Below are positions 42,801 to 54,845 of a stretch of DNA of 64,000 nucleotides, piece by piece; the stretch's first letter is position 1, and each line of letters starts with the position of its first letter. Source of the stretch: Bugulina stolonifera (lineage: Eukaryota > Bryozoa > Gymnolaemata > Cheilostomatida > Bugulidae); NCBI GenBank assembly GCA_935421135.1, contig OW285191.1, forward strand, positions 10,467,700 through 10,531,699, written 5' to 3'. The notes beneath the pieces were generated by a model. That model was not told the origin of the DNA and did no database searches. It saw nothing but the letters and a program-made list of their open reading frames with translations. The position numbers and the translations under genes were made by a program.

Positions 42801-45800
42801 TTGCAGGAAATATAATACATATCCTTACAAATATTCTCCCACACCCCATACATGTACATGCATGTACATGTAGATGATAAAACTTGAAATTTGTGCAACA
42901 ATTAGTTCAAGTTATACAATTGAGGAAATGCCAATGAATTTTATCCACAGATGAAATTTCGTGAATATCATGACATATAACTAATATGTACAGCAACTGC
43001 TTCAATAGCATGGGTAAATGTTTAGAAAAATGACTCTTCGTCTACATGTATCTACACGTACAATGTACATGAATATGCATACTTAATGTGTGTTTGTTCA
43101 CAGATAGACTATTGGGGGTGTAGTTCTATAAAAATGAGAATAACAAGCAACTCAAATTGAAGCTCGACTCTTTCAAAAATTGACTTACCTGTTTAGGATT
43201 ATTCTGTCTACAGTTCCAGATACAATAGCTTAATATAACTAGTAAGTCCAACCCAGAACCATTCTGCACTATTTATGAGATTAGATCACTCCAATCTCTA
43301 TCTCAGAAATAATATGTTGGTGTTAGCGCATGCTTCTGTACCTTCAACCGCTCCCATTTACAGCTGCTGTTGGAACAGCCACTATCAATGATAAAAAATC
43401 ATGCATACATGCAGTCGATTTACGAAGGGTAGGATGTACTTATACATGCAAATGTTGAATCTATGCAGTTTCAACAAATCATATTCAGATTGAAAGTAAT
43501 GCTTTATACGATACAATAGTATGTAGTGTCAAAATACTTGGAGCCTACAGTGTAACCGAGTGATCTACATGTAATTCATCCTTACAGAAATTTGCTTTTG
43601 TTTGATGTTTATCTTCTACTTCAGAAGCAATTCCGTTGAATGCTTTAACGAACTTTTTTTCCCGTTTACCTTATGTTGTAGTAGTGATGTTGTAGTAGTG
43701 ATGTTGAAGTAGTGATGAAAGTATCTCTTTTGTAGATCAGGTGCAAGCCAGTCATCAAAAACAAGTTTCCAACAGTGCCAGCCTCACACAGTGCCTGAAT
43801 GTCGCCTGTTAACAGTAGTGAAAAGTAGATCTACATAAGAAAACAGGTAAAACAATGAGATATATAAAGTGACATAATGGTGATAATCGTTTTAATAAGA
43901 CACCCTAACTAAATAGGCAGGTAACGCACAGGATATTACAGTGATATTACAGATAAAATTAATCTAGACTATTGGTTGTGATTATTTTTAGTCACAAGAG
44001 TCTGTAAAATATTGAAAACTGTACATACTAAGTGCAATCGCTAGCAAAACAGAAATGTATTTCATATTCTAGGTTTTCACCTAACTATTTTTAATTTAAA
44101 ACCGTCTATTATATGTCTATCATATTTTTCGATTAATTTTAGGTGTTACTAGCTATGCCCACTCAGTCCCTGGTAGGTTTGACCTGTGGTAATTGGTACT
44201 ATATTAATGCCAACATCTCGTTTGCAATGAAAGTAATCAGGACTATTGATTACTTGACATCACTGTTATTGTGCGACTGAGTAACGTCAATTGGCATCAG
44301 AACAGGGGTGGACAACTCCTACTAGTAAAATCAGATGCATTTGAAACATTTGTGGCTACCCTTTCGCCATCTAGCATCTCTTTAGATATTTGAATGTATG
44401 CTTATAGAGATAACAAGCAATGCCAACATAGTGAGTTTGTACAAAATCTCAAATGCTTAAAATTAATTTTAAACTCCATGTATCTCAAGACAACTACTGC
44501 ATATTCCCTGTTCTACAGGATGCCTGTATAACATGTTTCTATTCAAATTCAAAAACACTCACTGTTTATGTTGTAGTGAAGAAAGCAAACTTCCTTACCT
44601 CACCAAGACATTTCCCAATAGACAACTTCCAATGGACACATCCATAATGTAGCCTATTTCTTTCCAATAAACTGAACAAACCCTTCAATAGATAAAGAAC
44701 CACTCTTCAATGAATCTAATCCCAGACAGAGGCAGCAAACATGTAGAAATGAATGACTATTACTAGCCATCATAAATTGGGATTACGCAAAATAGGTCAA
44801 AACTAATTTAATGTAGGCTGCCAAGAGCAGCTCCTAGTAGTAGATAGTATGCTCATTTTAAAAGAGCGGGAAACTACTTAGCTCAATACAAACCACGAAA
44901 AATTTAATCATTATGATCATTTACTTTACTTTGACAAATTTTGGAGATGTTGCAGTAACTGAAATCAACCTACTATTTCCCATAGATATGTTCTGTTGTA
45001 GTAAGAAGAATTAGTTTCCTCACATGTCTCGAAGATGCATAGAGGAGCTAGAGGCAGACTAGACTGCAATCAACTTTAACAGAACAACTTTCCATGTGGC
45101 ACAAACTTTCTCCAATAGCCTCCAACTGACTCTGATGTTGCTTGTAGAGTGTTCAAGTTGCTGCACACCATACTGAAAAATAGAGTAACCGACAACGATA
45201 TTTCATATTACAAGCTACAAGCGGATGACTAGTGTAGGCAGCTTCTACATTGTAGTTTTTCTTGTCATCGGCAGACTGATATCAGTCTGTAGCCCAAAGA
45301 AACTATCAAAATTTAAAATAAATTTAATTACGAGTAGGCCTACAACCATTGTATGCCTACTTCTACTTGTAGTTACTAGTTAAATTTACTGTAACAATGT
45401 GCCTAAAAAAGAAAACTCTATCAACTGGCAAATATGACTAAGATGCAACGTTTCTATATAACAGTAGCCTAAGTGGAACACATTCATCTACATAGCATTT
45501 ACATTAACAGCTACAAAAACAACAATGAAAATTAATTCAAAATGAAAGCAAGGTTGAAATTTTTAGTAGCATTTTCTCAAGGCAAATACCAGCTAAAGTT
45601 ATTTGAACACCTACATTAAAAGCTATCTAATAACGGTGTTTACAGTACTGGATGACTAACAACACATCAGCTAATAGAGAAGCTAAACAGTATCAGAAAG
45701 TATTAATATAGCACTCTCATTGGTAAAGCTGCTACCTGCGGAGGTAACAATGGCAGCTATATTGACAAGCCGGAAATACAGCACGATGAGGGGCCTAAAT

Positions 45801-46010
45801 GTAGGCCGTTACCCAAGCCAGCCAAATATGTGCTGGCCGAGCCACTGGCTGTCTGGGGAAGGTAACACAACTTCAGAATAGGTAAATATTTAGACTGGTG
45901 TCTGCACTGATCACAACAGTTGCGTCCCGCATTTACGCATGGTGAATCACAGGCTAAAATAAAGTGCAGGTGAGGAAAACTCCCAATTTTTTTTCAAAAT
46001 AATTTTCCTT
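36900..46010. other. About 9 kb of intron 10 without a supportable gene
   Basis: The sequence is AT-rich with many isolated tacatgta palindromes. Minus-strand ORFs such as 37832-38038 (starting MAQSENIFRDKKPPL) lack splice context or family likeness. Two segments resemble each other imperfectly, 41770-41945 and 43180-43365 (shared words include cttacctgttcaatatt versus cttacctgtttaggatt, and tgtaccttcaac), suggesting an old dispersed duplication. A GC-richer patch lies at about 45715-45860. Nothing else was recognised. Confidence 0.35.
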
Positions 46011-46014
46011 GACA

Positions 46015-46185
46015 TCGATGAGCATGTACATGTACATGTGGAGATTAACACATGTACATGTACATGTGGAGATTAACACATGTACATGTACATGTGCATG
46101 TACATGTGCATGTGCATGTACATGTGAATGTACATGTGCATGTACATGTGAATGTATATGTACATGTACGTGTACATATACACTC
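46015..46185. repeat. TACATG-rich microsatellite before exon 11
   Basis: The tract alternates tgtacatgtaca-type runs with two copies of catgtggagattaacaca. It explains the Cys/Thr-rich minus-strand ORF at 46045-46233, which is not a gene. The same gagattaa/acatgtgg words occur just downstream of exon 10 at 12937-13078. Confidence 0.8.
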
Positions 46186-46343
46186 TGAAATTAATTTCAG
46201 GAGTAGAATTTGAACCAATTTGGCAGCATTCATTTGGGATATTGTATCTAGCAGCAGGTACAGGTCAGGATCAGTGAATTGTTATTATTTTACATATTAC
46301 ATATTACACTAGTTATTCTTATAAATTGGTTTTGTTACTTTAG

Positions 46344-49260
46344 GTTGATATCATTAATGAATTTGCCAGACTTAAATGCAGTGTTCAAACAGCATTATCT
46401 GAGACGCTGCCGAGATTCCCCGTACCTGGTAAGCTGACACATTCTTATAAGGGGTACCAGCTGTGGCCACACACATGCCACTACCTGACCTATCTCTCAA
46501 CTCTATGACAAAAAGTTGGCTAAAGTTTTCTTCTTTTTGTTGCATACATGTAGTAGTGAGCATGTCAGCGTGTGACATATCAACCCCCATATTAAGTACT
46601 TGTATAAATCTGTAGCTCGTGAGACTAGATGGACTAGATGCGATCAACAGGTTTTGGGAGATGCTGTAATTTTGTTGATGATGATATTAGATGTTTAGCC
46701 AAGTTGAGAATATTAATGTCTATACACAACGTTGTCACATGTGCAGGAGTAGTACACTAAATACAAATGTTGTCATATTATATAAAATTAAAGGGAGGTT
46801 CTCCATTTCCTGCCTATTTAGACTGGGACTATACAGAATATTCCGATTGTCTCACTGAGTACAGTCTTGAGGATCAAGAAGAGTTTGCTGACGAGGAGAG
46901 TGAAAGCTCGGGTTCAGATGTCATTCCTCTGGAAGTCTTTGATGGTATATCCATGTATGTTAACACAGGCACACACACTTTGTGTAATCAAATTTAGATG
47001 AATTGCACACTTGGGCCTGCAATAATTATAATAAATGTACGTGGAGCATCAGAAGACATCTCATGGTGTTTGCCCATACTGGTTAAAAAAAAAAATCTTT
47101 TTTTCAGCTCTTATATGTTGACTAGCATGTGCATTTTTTACCTCATTGTTATATTATGTACAGTATTTATGTACAAGTAAATCACTATGTACATGTATAT
47201 GCAGGTAAATCACTATGTACATGTATATGCAGGTAAATCACTATGTACATGTATATGCAGGTGAATCACTGTGTACATGTATATGCAGGTAAATCACTAT
47301 GTACATGTATATGCAGGTAAATCACTGTGTACATGTATATGCAGGTAAATCACTATGTACATGTATATGCAGGTAAATCACTATGTACATGTATATGCAG
47401 GTGAATCACTGTGTACATGTATATGCAGGTAAATCACTATGTACATGTATATGCAGGTAAATCACTATGTACATGTATATGCAGGTAAATCACTATGTAC
47501 ATGTATATGCAGGTAAATCACTATGTACATGTATATGCAGGTAAATCACTATGTACATGTATATGCAGGTAAATCACTATGTACATGTATATGCAGGTAA
47601 ATCACTATGTACATGTATATGCAGGTGAATCACTGTGTACATGTATATGCAGGTGAATCACTGTGTACATGTATATGCAGGTAAATCACTATGTACATGT
47701 ATATGCAGGTAAATCACTATGTACATGTATATGCAGGTGAATCACTGTGTATATGCAGGTAAATCACTATGTACATGTATATGCAGGTGAATCACTATGT
47801 ACATGTATATGCAGGTAAATCACTGTTTTCATAGGCTCTGTAGGAAGTACGCTGTTGATGACATCGAGTTCTCCTATGATCCAGACGATGTGAATCATTT
47901 GCTTATTATTGGAAAAAATGCTGGAAATATTCCTCTGGATAAAATAGACGAGTTAGTAAAAGATGGCAGGTTTACTATTACTCCAAAGGAAGTTGAATCT
48001 CCAGTACATACAGTCACTATGATGGATCCAATTCTAACAATGACTCAGAAGAAACGTGATGGAAATGATTGGTGCGATAGCTCCGTATCAGCATGTGAGT
48101 TGCTCTTACATTCGGTAGACAGGAACAGAGAGGAGAATGAGGAAGAAGAGCTAGGATACTTGGCTGGTCCTGCACACATGGTGTTGGATGAGACCCAGCG
48201 TCAAGAATTTTGTTGTGCTGATAATATTTTGCATGCTCGATATGATGTTGAGAAAATATCTACTCAAAATCGATTTATCGCGAAGCTTACCAATGAGAAC
48301 TATTGTCTGGACATTGGTCATCCACCATTACTTTGTTATAAATATTGGTGTTCTGGTCAACCTTTATTGGAAGCTCAGACAGAGGAGCAGTTAGATTGTT
48401 CATGTAGAAAGTTGGATATTATTATGGAGAGAATGGGTAGCCCTGGGCGTATTCAATATGCTTTTGAAAAAGGCGATTTCGATAAGATACCCATATGTGA
48501 ACATATAGTGTTGAGCGATATCCTTCTGCTAAGCCTCCACCCCACTAAAGCAGTTGAGTTGTGGGAAAAGTTTAGGCAAAGGAGTGAGTTTCATTCAAGT
48601 GCCTTGTACAGAGTACCATTCATTGGAGATCTTCGCAAAATGTCTCGGAACAACTGCGAGATTCGAATTGGTTGTTATGAAGGTCAGTTAAGAAAGCTCG
48701 GTCTCCAATACAGACAAGCCCAAAATGAACAAACTGGACGGATCCATCATTACATCCAGGGGTTGCACATACAGTTCAAGCTCAACTCAAACAAAGAGTA
48801 AGTAATACTTACTTACTATACTTACTGAGTGTAGTGGGACGGCTATCAGTATGATTATACGCAGTTAATCCATTACTTTCTCACTATGTATACCCTTGTT
48901 AGCTACCCATGACTTTATGTGTCACACTCCGAACCTAATTCTGAAAGAAATTTTATGATTTTATTTCCATCACTTTTTTGCAGTAAACTAGTAGAAGGCG
49001 ATTGTGGTCATATTGTTTTTCTAAAGCAAGAGGGTAAATACCGTCCCCTTGGAATGTTGATTGGAAGCATAACAAAGAATGATCAAGTATACAGAGCCAT
49101 CCTGATCCATCAAGGTCTAAAGGAACTAGAACTTGACTACCCCCATCATCTATCTAGGGTTAGATTAATCAACCAAAGATTTGCTCAGAAAGTTCGTGAT
49201 CAGAGGGAGAAACAAGTATCAGCAGCACCAATCGGGGAATCTCAAGCAGAAATACCTTAA
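46344..49260 (+). CDS. TRIM-like gene A, exons 11-14 (acidic exon, GKNAG segment, GDCG C-terminus)
   Basis: Exons are 46344-46428, 46822-46954, 47835-48797 and 48984-49260, ending in TAA. Exon 10 ends in phase 0 and exon 11 starts in phase 0; with exons 1-10 the total is 3177 nt, about 1058 codons, with no phase conflict. Exon 11 is a short helix (VDIINEFARL). Exon 12 is acidic (SLEDQEEFADEESESSGSD). Exon 13 opens with the second copy of the GKNAG segment (DVNHLLIIGKNAGNIP) and continues into about 270 residues I cannot assign to a family, with several Cys. Exon 14 contains VEGDCGHIVF and, about 10 residues later, PLGMLIGSI. That resembles the nucleophile loop and following strand of trypsin-fold proteases with Cys replacing Ser; this is inference, and I did not find a convincing catalytic His or Asp. 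The assignment to gene A rests on the exon order of paralogue B. Confidence 0.82.
47177..47823 (+). repeat. 28-bp minisatellite, about 23 copies, before exon 13
   Basis: The unit is gtaaatcactatgtacat followed by gtatatgcag. Variants gtgaatcactgtg are interspersed, and one unit near 47745 is shortened. The array fills most of intron 12 of gene A and ends about 12 bp before the exon 13 acceptor (tgttttcatag). Every unit boundary reads gcag|gtaaat, so each copy carries a strong splice-donor-like and a weak acceptor-like word. Confidence 0.92.
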
Positions 49261-50827
49261 CAACTGATGCCTATTGTTTTATGGGGTCAGAAGTCATTCT
49301 AACTGTTATACTTCTACGAATCTATATTATGTTATCTGATTAAGTAGATCTGAGACAGAGGTTGTAGTTACAAATAATTATATTCATTTCATCACTTACA
49401 GTATGGATGCCTGCGCTCTTGGTACATTATGTTTAGTCTACAAGTTAATGAATTATCCAATAGTATGTGAACCCTTACCCTTTCATTCACCCGTTGGCAG
49501 TATTGTAATATGTAGTAACTCCACTGCATCTACATCTATTATAGGCAACATTCCATTTGAACTGGAACCCTATTTTTATAATTGACATACTGTTTATTTC
49601 TCAGTCAAATTATTAATTGTTTTCACACCACATCCATATACATGTATAATTACTATGTGTTCAATATGTTGCATACCCACAGCTATTTCATAATTACATT
49701 CACTTTTTACAATGTATTTTATTATGATTATTTTTATATTTTCTCGGGAGGATAGTCATCTATTTAAGTTTTTTAGCAGTTTATGCTTTTTAGTTTTTTG
49801 TCTTTTCTGCTTTTTAGTTTTTGGCACATTTTTGTACTAAATGGCTGTATAAGCTAGTACATGTTAGTAGTGTAGTTTCAGAGATGGATATTATCAATTA
49901 TTAATTCAACATTGCGATTATGTCCAACTACTAACTGTACAAAGTCATGTTAGTGGAATACAATGCAGACAGTTATGCAAATAAAGTTACAGTCTTAGCT
50001 ATTTTATTGATGAGAGAAAGTTGTCCAACAGTTACCATTATAAAATTGTGTAAAACTTTATATAATAATAAGTAAATAATACATCTCCGTGTTATAAGCA
50101 ATAAAAGGTGGGAAATGTAAAAAGTTTGATTAAAAAATTTTTTGGAGTGAATGTTTGACCAGAGAACTCTACCAATTCATGAAACAAATAATTGCATTTG
50201 AAGTAATCAATCACTCTTTGGAGGTGAGAATGGCTAAACAATGAACCCGAAATTAACCTCCTTAAATGCTAAGTAAAACAGAAGTTATCCTCTCTCTCCT
50301 CTTTATTAAAAAGGAAACAATAACTCCTAATTAACAGTCATCTCACCAAATCCATTTACTAATACATGTATGTCTGTATTTTATTACATGTATTTATAAC
50401 ATTGTAGTCTACAGAACAAAAGTGAAAATCATAACAAACTGTTTCAACAAGAAAAGAAGTAAGATGAGTTCTAGGTTAATTACATTTTGTAACACTCATA
50501 AGCTGACTGTATAGCATGGGTATATTGGCCAGTGCAGTCATACATAATATGGAACATTTCAATTTATAAAAAGTATACAATAGAGCCATCTTGAAAAAAT
50601 CATGAATCGACTTTTACGGAATTCACTTTACTAGTTGCAACCTCAACAGATATTATGATGGTAGATTCTCATGAACACAGTGTACAATATAATTATTTAG
50701 AATTTATATATTATACATTGCGCATGTATTATGTGAATCAGTTATAAGACATTATACACTGCTTACACTACAACTACATGTAATGTATATAATAAATGAT
50801 GTATAGGCTAGATACAAGTCATGCATA
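49261..50827 (+). other. 3' flank of gene A
   Basis: This contains the presumed 3' UTR and intergenic DNA up to the hAT element. The ORF at 49403-49585 has no supporting motif. I see no second gene. Confidence 0.4.
49980..49985 (+). terminator. Candidate poly(A) signal AATAAA of gene A
   Basis: A canonical AATAAA lies about 720 bp after the stop codon of gene A. It is only a candidate because the motif is frequent in AT-rich DNA; another lies near 50100. Confidence 0.3.
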
Positions 50828-50835
50828 CTGTATAC

Positions 50836-53483
50836 CAGGGATGCCCAAATGTGTCCCTAAGGGACACAGTGTCCCTTTGAGTGAATTTTGGTGTCCCTTC
50901 ATCCCTTCTCAAAGTTTACATGCAAACATGTCTTTTTGTGGCTGGGCAGTGGAAGCAATTGCACTGGTCACATTGGAGTTTGCACTCATTTTACCTATGG
51001 GTGCATTATTTGATGACTTTTTTCACCTCTCATTATTTTAGCAGCCAAATCTTGAAATGTAATTAATTTTCACCTAGCTCTATATAAATTGGGTACAGAA
51101 AATACATCACAATACCCACACATACAAATACATCGCATCTTAGTTTATTTAGTTTCATGTGTGACACTTGTAACAGTAAGATGGCCTCAAAGAAGATACG
51201 CTACTTCAATTCAGAGTGGAGCACTAAATTCTTCTTCCATGAAGTAAATGGTAAGCCAACATGCCTTATATGTTGTAAGCAACTAGCAGAAAATAAGTCT
51301 AGCAGTGTTCAAAGACACTACACAACAGCTCATTCTGACTTTGATGGCCGATTCCCTTTGGGAACTGGAAGACGCAAGGAGCAGCTTACAAAGCTGATAC
51401 GCCAGGCTACCGAGCAACGAAATATGTTTCGATGTGAGATGACTCCAGTGCAACAACGAGTAACTACTGCAAGTTATCAAGTAGCTAACATGTTAGCAAA
51501 GGCGATGACACCATTACAACATGGTGAGCTATTTAAAAACTGTCTAGTACAGTCGGTAAAGACATTGTTTCCGGAGAAGGCTGACATTTTGAGGACGGTA
51601 GAGCAAGTTTCGCTGTCACGCAACACATGTACAAGGCGAATGGAGGACATTGCAGATCACTTGACAAGCACTGTTGTAGAAAACTTGAGAAGATGTGAAA
51701 CCTTCTCAGTTGCATTAGATGAAAGCAATGACATCAATGACATGGCTCAGCTCAGTTTGTTCACACGGTATTTTTTGGATGGGTCATTCCATGAAGATTT
51801 GATGGCTGTCATTAGTATGGAAGGTCGTGCAACTGGAGCCATTATATTTGATAACTTCCAAAGTTATATGCAAGAGAAGGATATTTCTCTCCACAAAATT
51901 ATAGGCTTGGTGACAGATGGAGCACCAGCTATGACTGGCAGAAAGAATGGGTTCATGAAGCACCTTCTTGACATAAATCCAGACATTGTTGCATTTCATT
52001 GCATTATTCATGAATCAGTCCTGTGTTCTAAACTCCGTGGTTATTCTGACCTGATGCTGGGGGTTATGAAGATGATTAATTACCTCAAGTCCCAATCAGC
52101 TTTGAGGCATCGACAGATGAGGCAATTCCTGAAGGACAACAATGCAGATTATGATGACCTGCTAACTCATAACAATGTGAGGTATGTACTGAGACTGATC
52201 TTGCCAACAGTGCATGCTGCATAATATGTTTGCCACAATCTATGTGCATATTACACATTAGTGCAATACTTATATAATGCATTCTAAAATTCAGTTTTGA
52301 TAATCCTCAACTATAACTTTGTAGGTGGTTAAGCAAAGGGAGAGCTCTAGAAAGGGTGTGGAAAGTTCGAAGAGAGCTAATCCAATTTATGAAAGAAATA
52401 GATAGTGATGATGCAAGGGCTCACTTGACTTTACTATCTTCAGATGATACCTTGATGGACTTAGCTTTTTTAGTGGACATAATGACACATCTAAATGAGC
52501 TGAATGTCAAATTGCAAGGAGAAAAAAGGGATGTTGGCCAAATGTGGCAGGCTGCCAGGGGTTTTATTGCTAAACTTGGTCTATTTCACCAAGATGTAAC
52601 AGATACCAAAGACCACTTCCCTACACTCAAAACAGTTATTGATGAATGTATGGAACATCCAGATATGGCACTGGAAGCATGTGAGAAAGCCAAAAAATTT
52701 ATAGCTGACATGGAAATAGATTTCTGTCAGCGGTTTAAAACCTGCAGAAAAATTGATGGTCTGATTGACCTAATCGCTGTGCCAAGAGCTGAAGACCGAG
52801 TAAAGTGGAAAGCGCAGCTACCAGATTTCATAACTGACATGACTACCGCAGCTGTAGAACTAGAGCTTTGCGACCTATTAGTTGACAGAGCAAGACTTCA
52901 TGAGCTCGATACAACAGCAACATCAGCATTTTGGTCCAAGGTTGCAGTACACGAAAGCTACCCCAACTTGTCTAAAATTGCTGTCAAATTGATGACACTT
53001 TTTGGTAGCACATATTTGTGTGAGTTTGTTTAGTCACCTGAACTATATTAAAAGCAAACATCGGACACGACTCACTGACGAACATACCCGGCAGCTACTA
53101 GTTATCGCCACCTCCAAAAAAGACATAGACTTTACGAGGATGATACAGGAGAAAGGGCAACTCCACGCCTCCCACTAACAATACTGTATTCACAAGTAAA
53201 TCATGCAGCATGCATAGGATACTCATTATAATTAACAATTAATTTGCTGGCACATTTTATTTTAAATCTTATTCTGTTCTTTTGTATTCCAAAAGTAGAT
53301 GACTGTATCGCTCTTGTACTTTGGTTGAAATAAAATCAATAATTAAAACTATAATAAAACAGCTCATGTTTTATCATAATCAAATTGCCCATACAATAAA
53401 TACAGCAGAAAAAACTAAGTGTCCCTTGGTCAGGTACACATTTAGAATTTGTCCCTTTCCACAAAAAAGTTTGGGCATCCCTG
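50836..53483 (+). mobile_element. hAT DNA transposon, near-complete, with perfect 8-bp TSD
   Basis: The 2648-bp element begins cagggatgcccaaa (50836) and ends tttgggcatccctg (53483), inverted repeats typical of hAT ends. It is flanked by identical octamers ctgtatac (50828-50835 and 53484-53491). Subterminal copies of gtgtccctt occur at both ends. It encodes one transposase split by an intron. The intact ends and duplication imply fairly recent insertion between TRIM-like genes A and B. The transposase frame is broken, so the copy is probably inactive unless supplied in trans. Confidence 0.95.
51157..53178 (+). pseudogene. hAT transposase with one frameshift near the C-terminus
   Basis: Exon 1 is 51157-52181 and exon 2 starts at 52325; the junction restores NNVRWLSKGRALERV, a conserved hAT segment. 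A BED-type finger is visible (CLICCKQL, then HYTTAH). The first catalytic Asp is likely in VALDESND, the second in LVTDGAPAM, followed by the CIIHE motif. MTHLNELNVKLQG and the C-terminal dimerisation region follow. The start could be ATG 51157 or, more typically, ATG 51181 (MASKKIRYF). Near 53026 the frame is lost and ends at TAG 53032; the conserved tail (HLNYIKSKHR) resumes in another frame to TAA 53178, so about one base has been lost. It resembles the GTF2IRD2/ZBED5-related hAT branch. Confidence 0.92.
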
Positions 53484-53844
53484 CTGTATACTGTACTGTT
53501 TGTCAAGCACGTTATCAGTATCAGCATATTTACTCAATCGATTAGTTATCTCATCACAGAACCTTCCCTTGATTTGTGCAGTCAATTGCTTTGACTTGCA
53601 GTAACCAAAGCAAAACTGCCAATACATTTGCATAGCAGTAACCTGCCAGTGCAGCAATACAGCTATTCCTGCAGCACACATTGACATGATACATGTAGGT
53701 TGTATATTGTCTGACTGTGGCAGTGTGATAAATGCACTGAGAGTTGAATGATGACTCAGGTAAAGTATAGGAACTTGTACAGTAGAAATAAAATTGATAA
53801 CTTTACTTGTTAGAGGTGTGCCAACTTTTAAACTTGAAACTAAA

Positions 53845-54175
53845 CACTGTAGAGGACTAGGTATTAACCTGGAATAGCACTGTAGAGGACTAGGTATTAA
53901 CCTGGAATAGCACTGTAGAGGACTAGGTACTAACCTAGAATAGCACTGTAGAGGACTAGGTATTAACCTAGAATAGCACTGTAGAGGACTAGGTACTAAC
54001 CTGGAATAACACTGTAGAGGACTAGGTACTAACCTGGAATAGCACTGTAGAGGACTAGGTATTAACCTGGAATAGCACTGTAGAGGACTAGGTATTAACC
54101 TGGAATAGCACTGTAGAGGACTAGGTATTAACCTGGAATAGCACTGTAGAGGACTAGGTATTAACCTGGAATAGC
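53845..54175. repeat. 33-bp minisatellite, ten copies
   Basis: The unit is cactgtagaggactaggt followed by attaacctggaatag, repeated ten times with few variants (tactaac for tattaac, cctaga for cctgga). Because 33 is a multiple of three it stays open and creates the repetitive minus-strand ORF at 53442-54341, which I do not regard as a gene. It lies between the hAT element and gene B. Confidence 0.92.
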
Positions 54176-54845
54176 AGATGCAGTGTGCCCACCTCACCTG
54201 TTCTGTTTCTAACACTGATGGTAAATAATTTTCTTTTATGTATGGGAGGGACCAGTCCCTAATGTGAATGAGGTTGTGGTGAAGTAGCAAGCTCCATGAC
54301 GTACTAGTGTGAATTGTTAAGACTACAAAAATGCTCTCCATGTACTATGCAGTAAACATCCCGTGTACCAGGAGCATAATTAGTGGATTTGTGAGCTGCT
54401 ATTTACATTTGTATGTTGTTTATAGTGGTCTGTGAAGAAAAAGGATAACTTATAATATTACCATAATATTTTATTTACACAAAATCTAACAGGGCTATAT
54501 TAAAATCGTGTAAAACTGTACCTGCTTTGACTATGTAACGCTAAAATTGGTCAGCATTTGTTGCGCTTATTGTTCCATTTGATAGAGCACTTTTAATTTC
54601 AACTGCACATGTTGTGTACATGGGTCATCTGCAATCCTAAAAAAGAGATAGATTTATCACACGCCACTGCAATCACTAGGCCACTCCTGCTCAATTATAG
54701 AAACCTAGTATATCTGTATAAAATTCTCATTGACTTTGGTGAGGCTACCTTTCAAATTGATTTTTGCAGAACATGTGTGTGTGTATAATTATATTCTTCA
54801 CAGCAGTTGATGTAATTTTACATTTCATGCAAATTTTTATATCTG

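Noticed and set aside
46045..46233. Cys/Thr-rich minus-strand ORF
   Set aside because: It is a translation of the TACATG microsatellite.
46372..46647. 91-codon minus-strand ORF
   Set aside because: It overlaps exon 11 of gene A antisense and has no splice context or family likeness.
53442..54341. 299-codon minus-strand ORF
   Set aside because: It is produced by the 33-bp minisatellite, which stays open because its period is a multiple of three, and its end runs into the hAT terminus. It has no non-repetitive domain.
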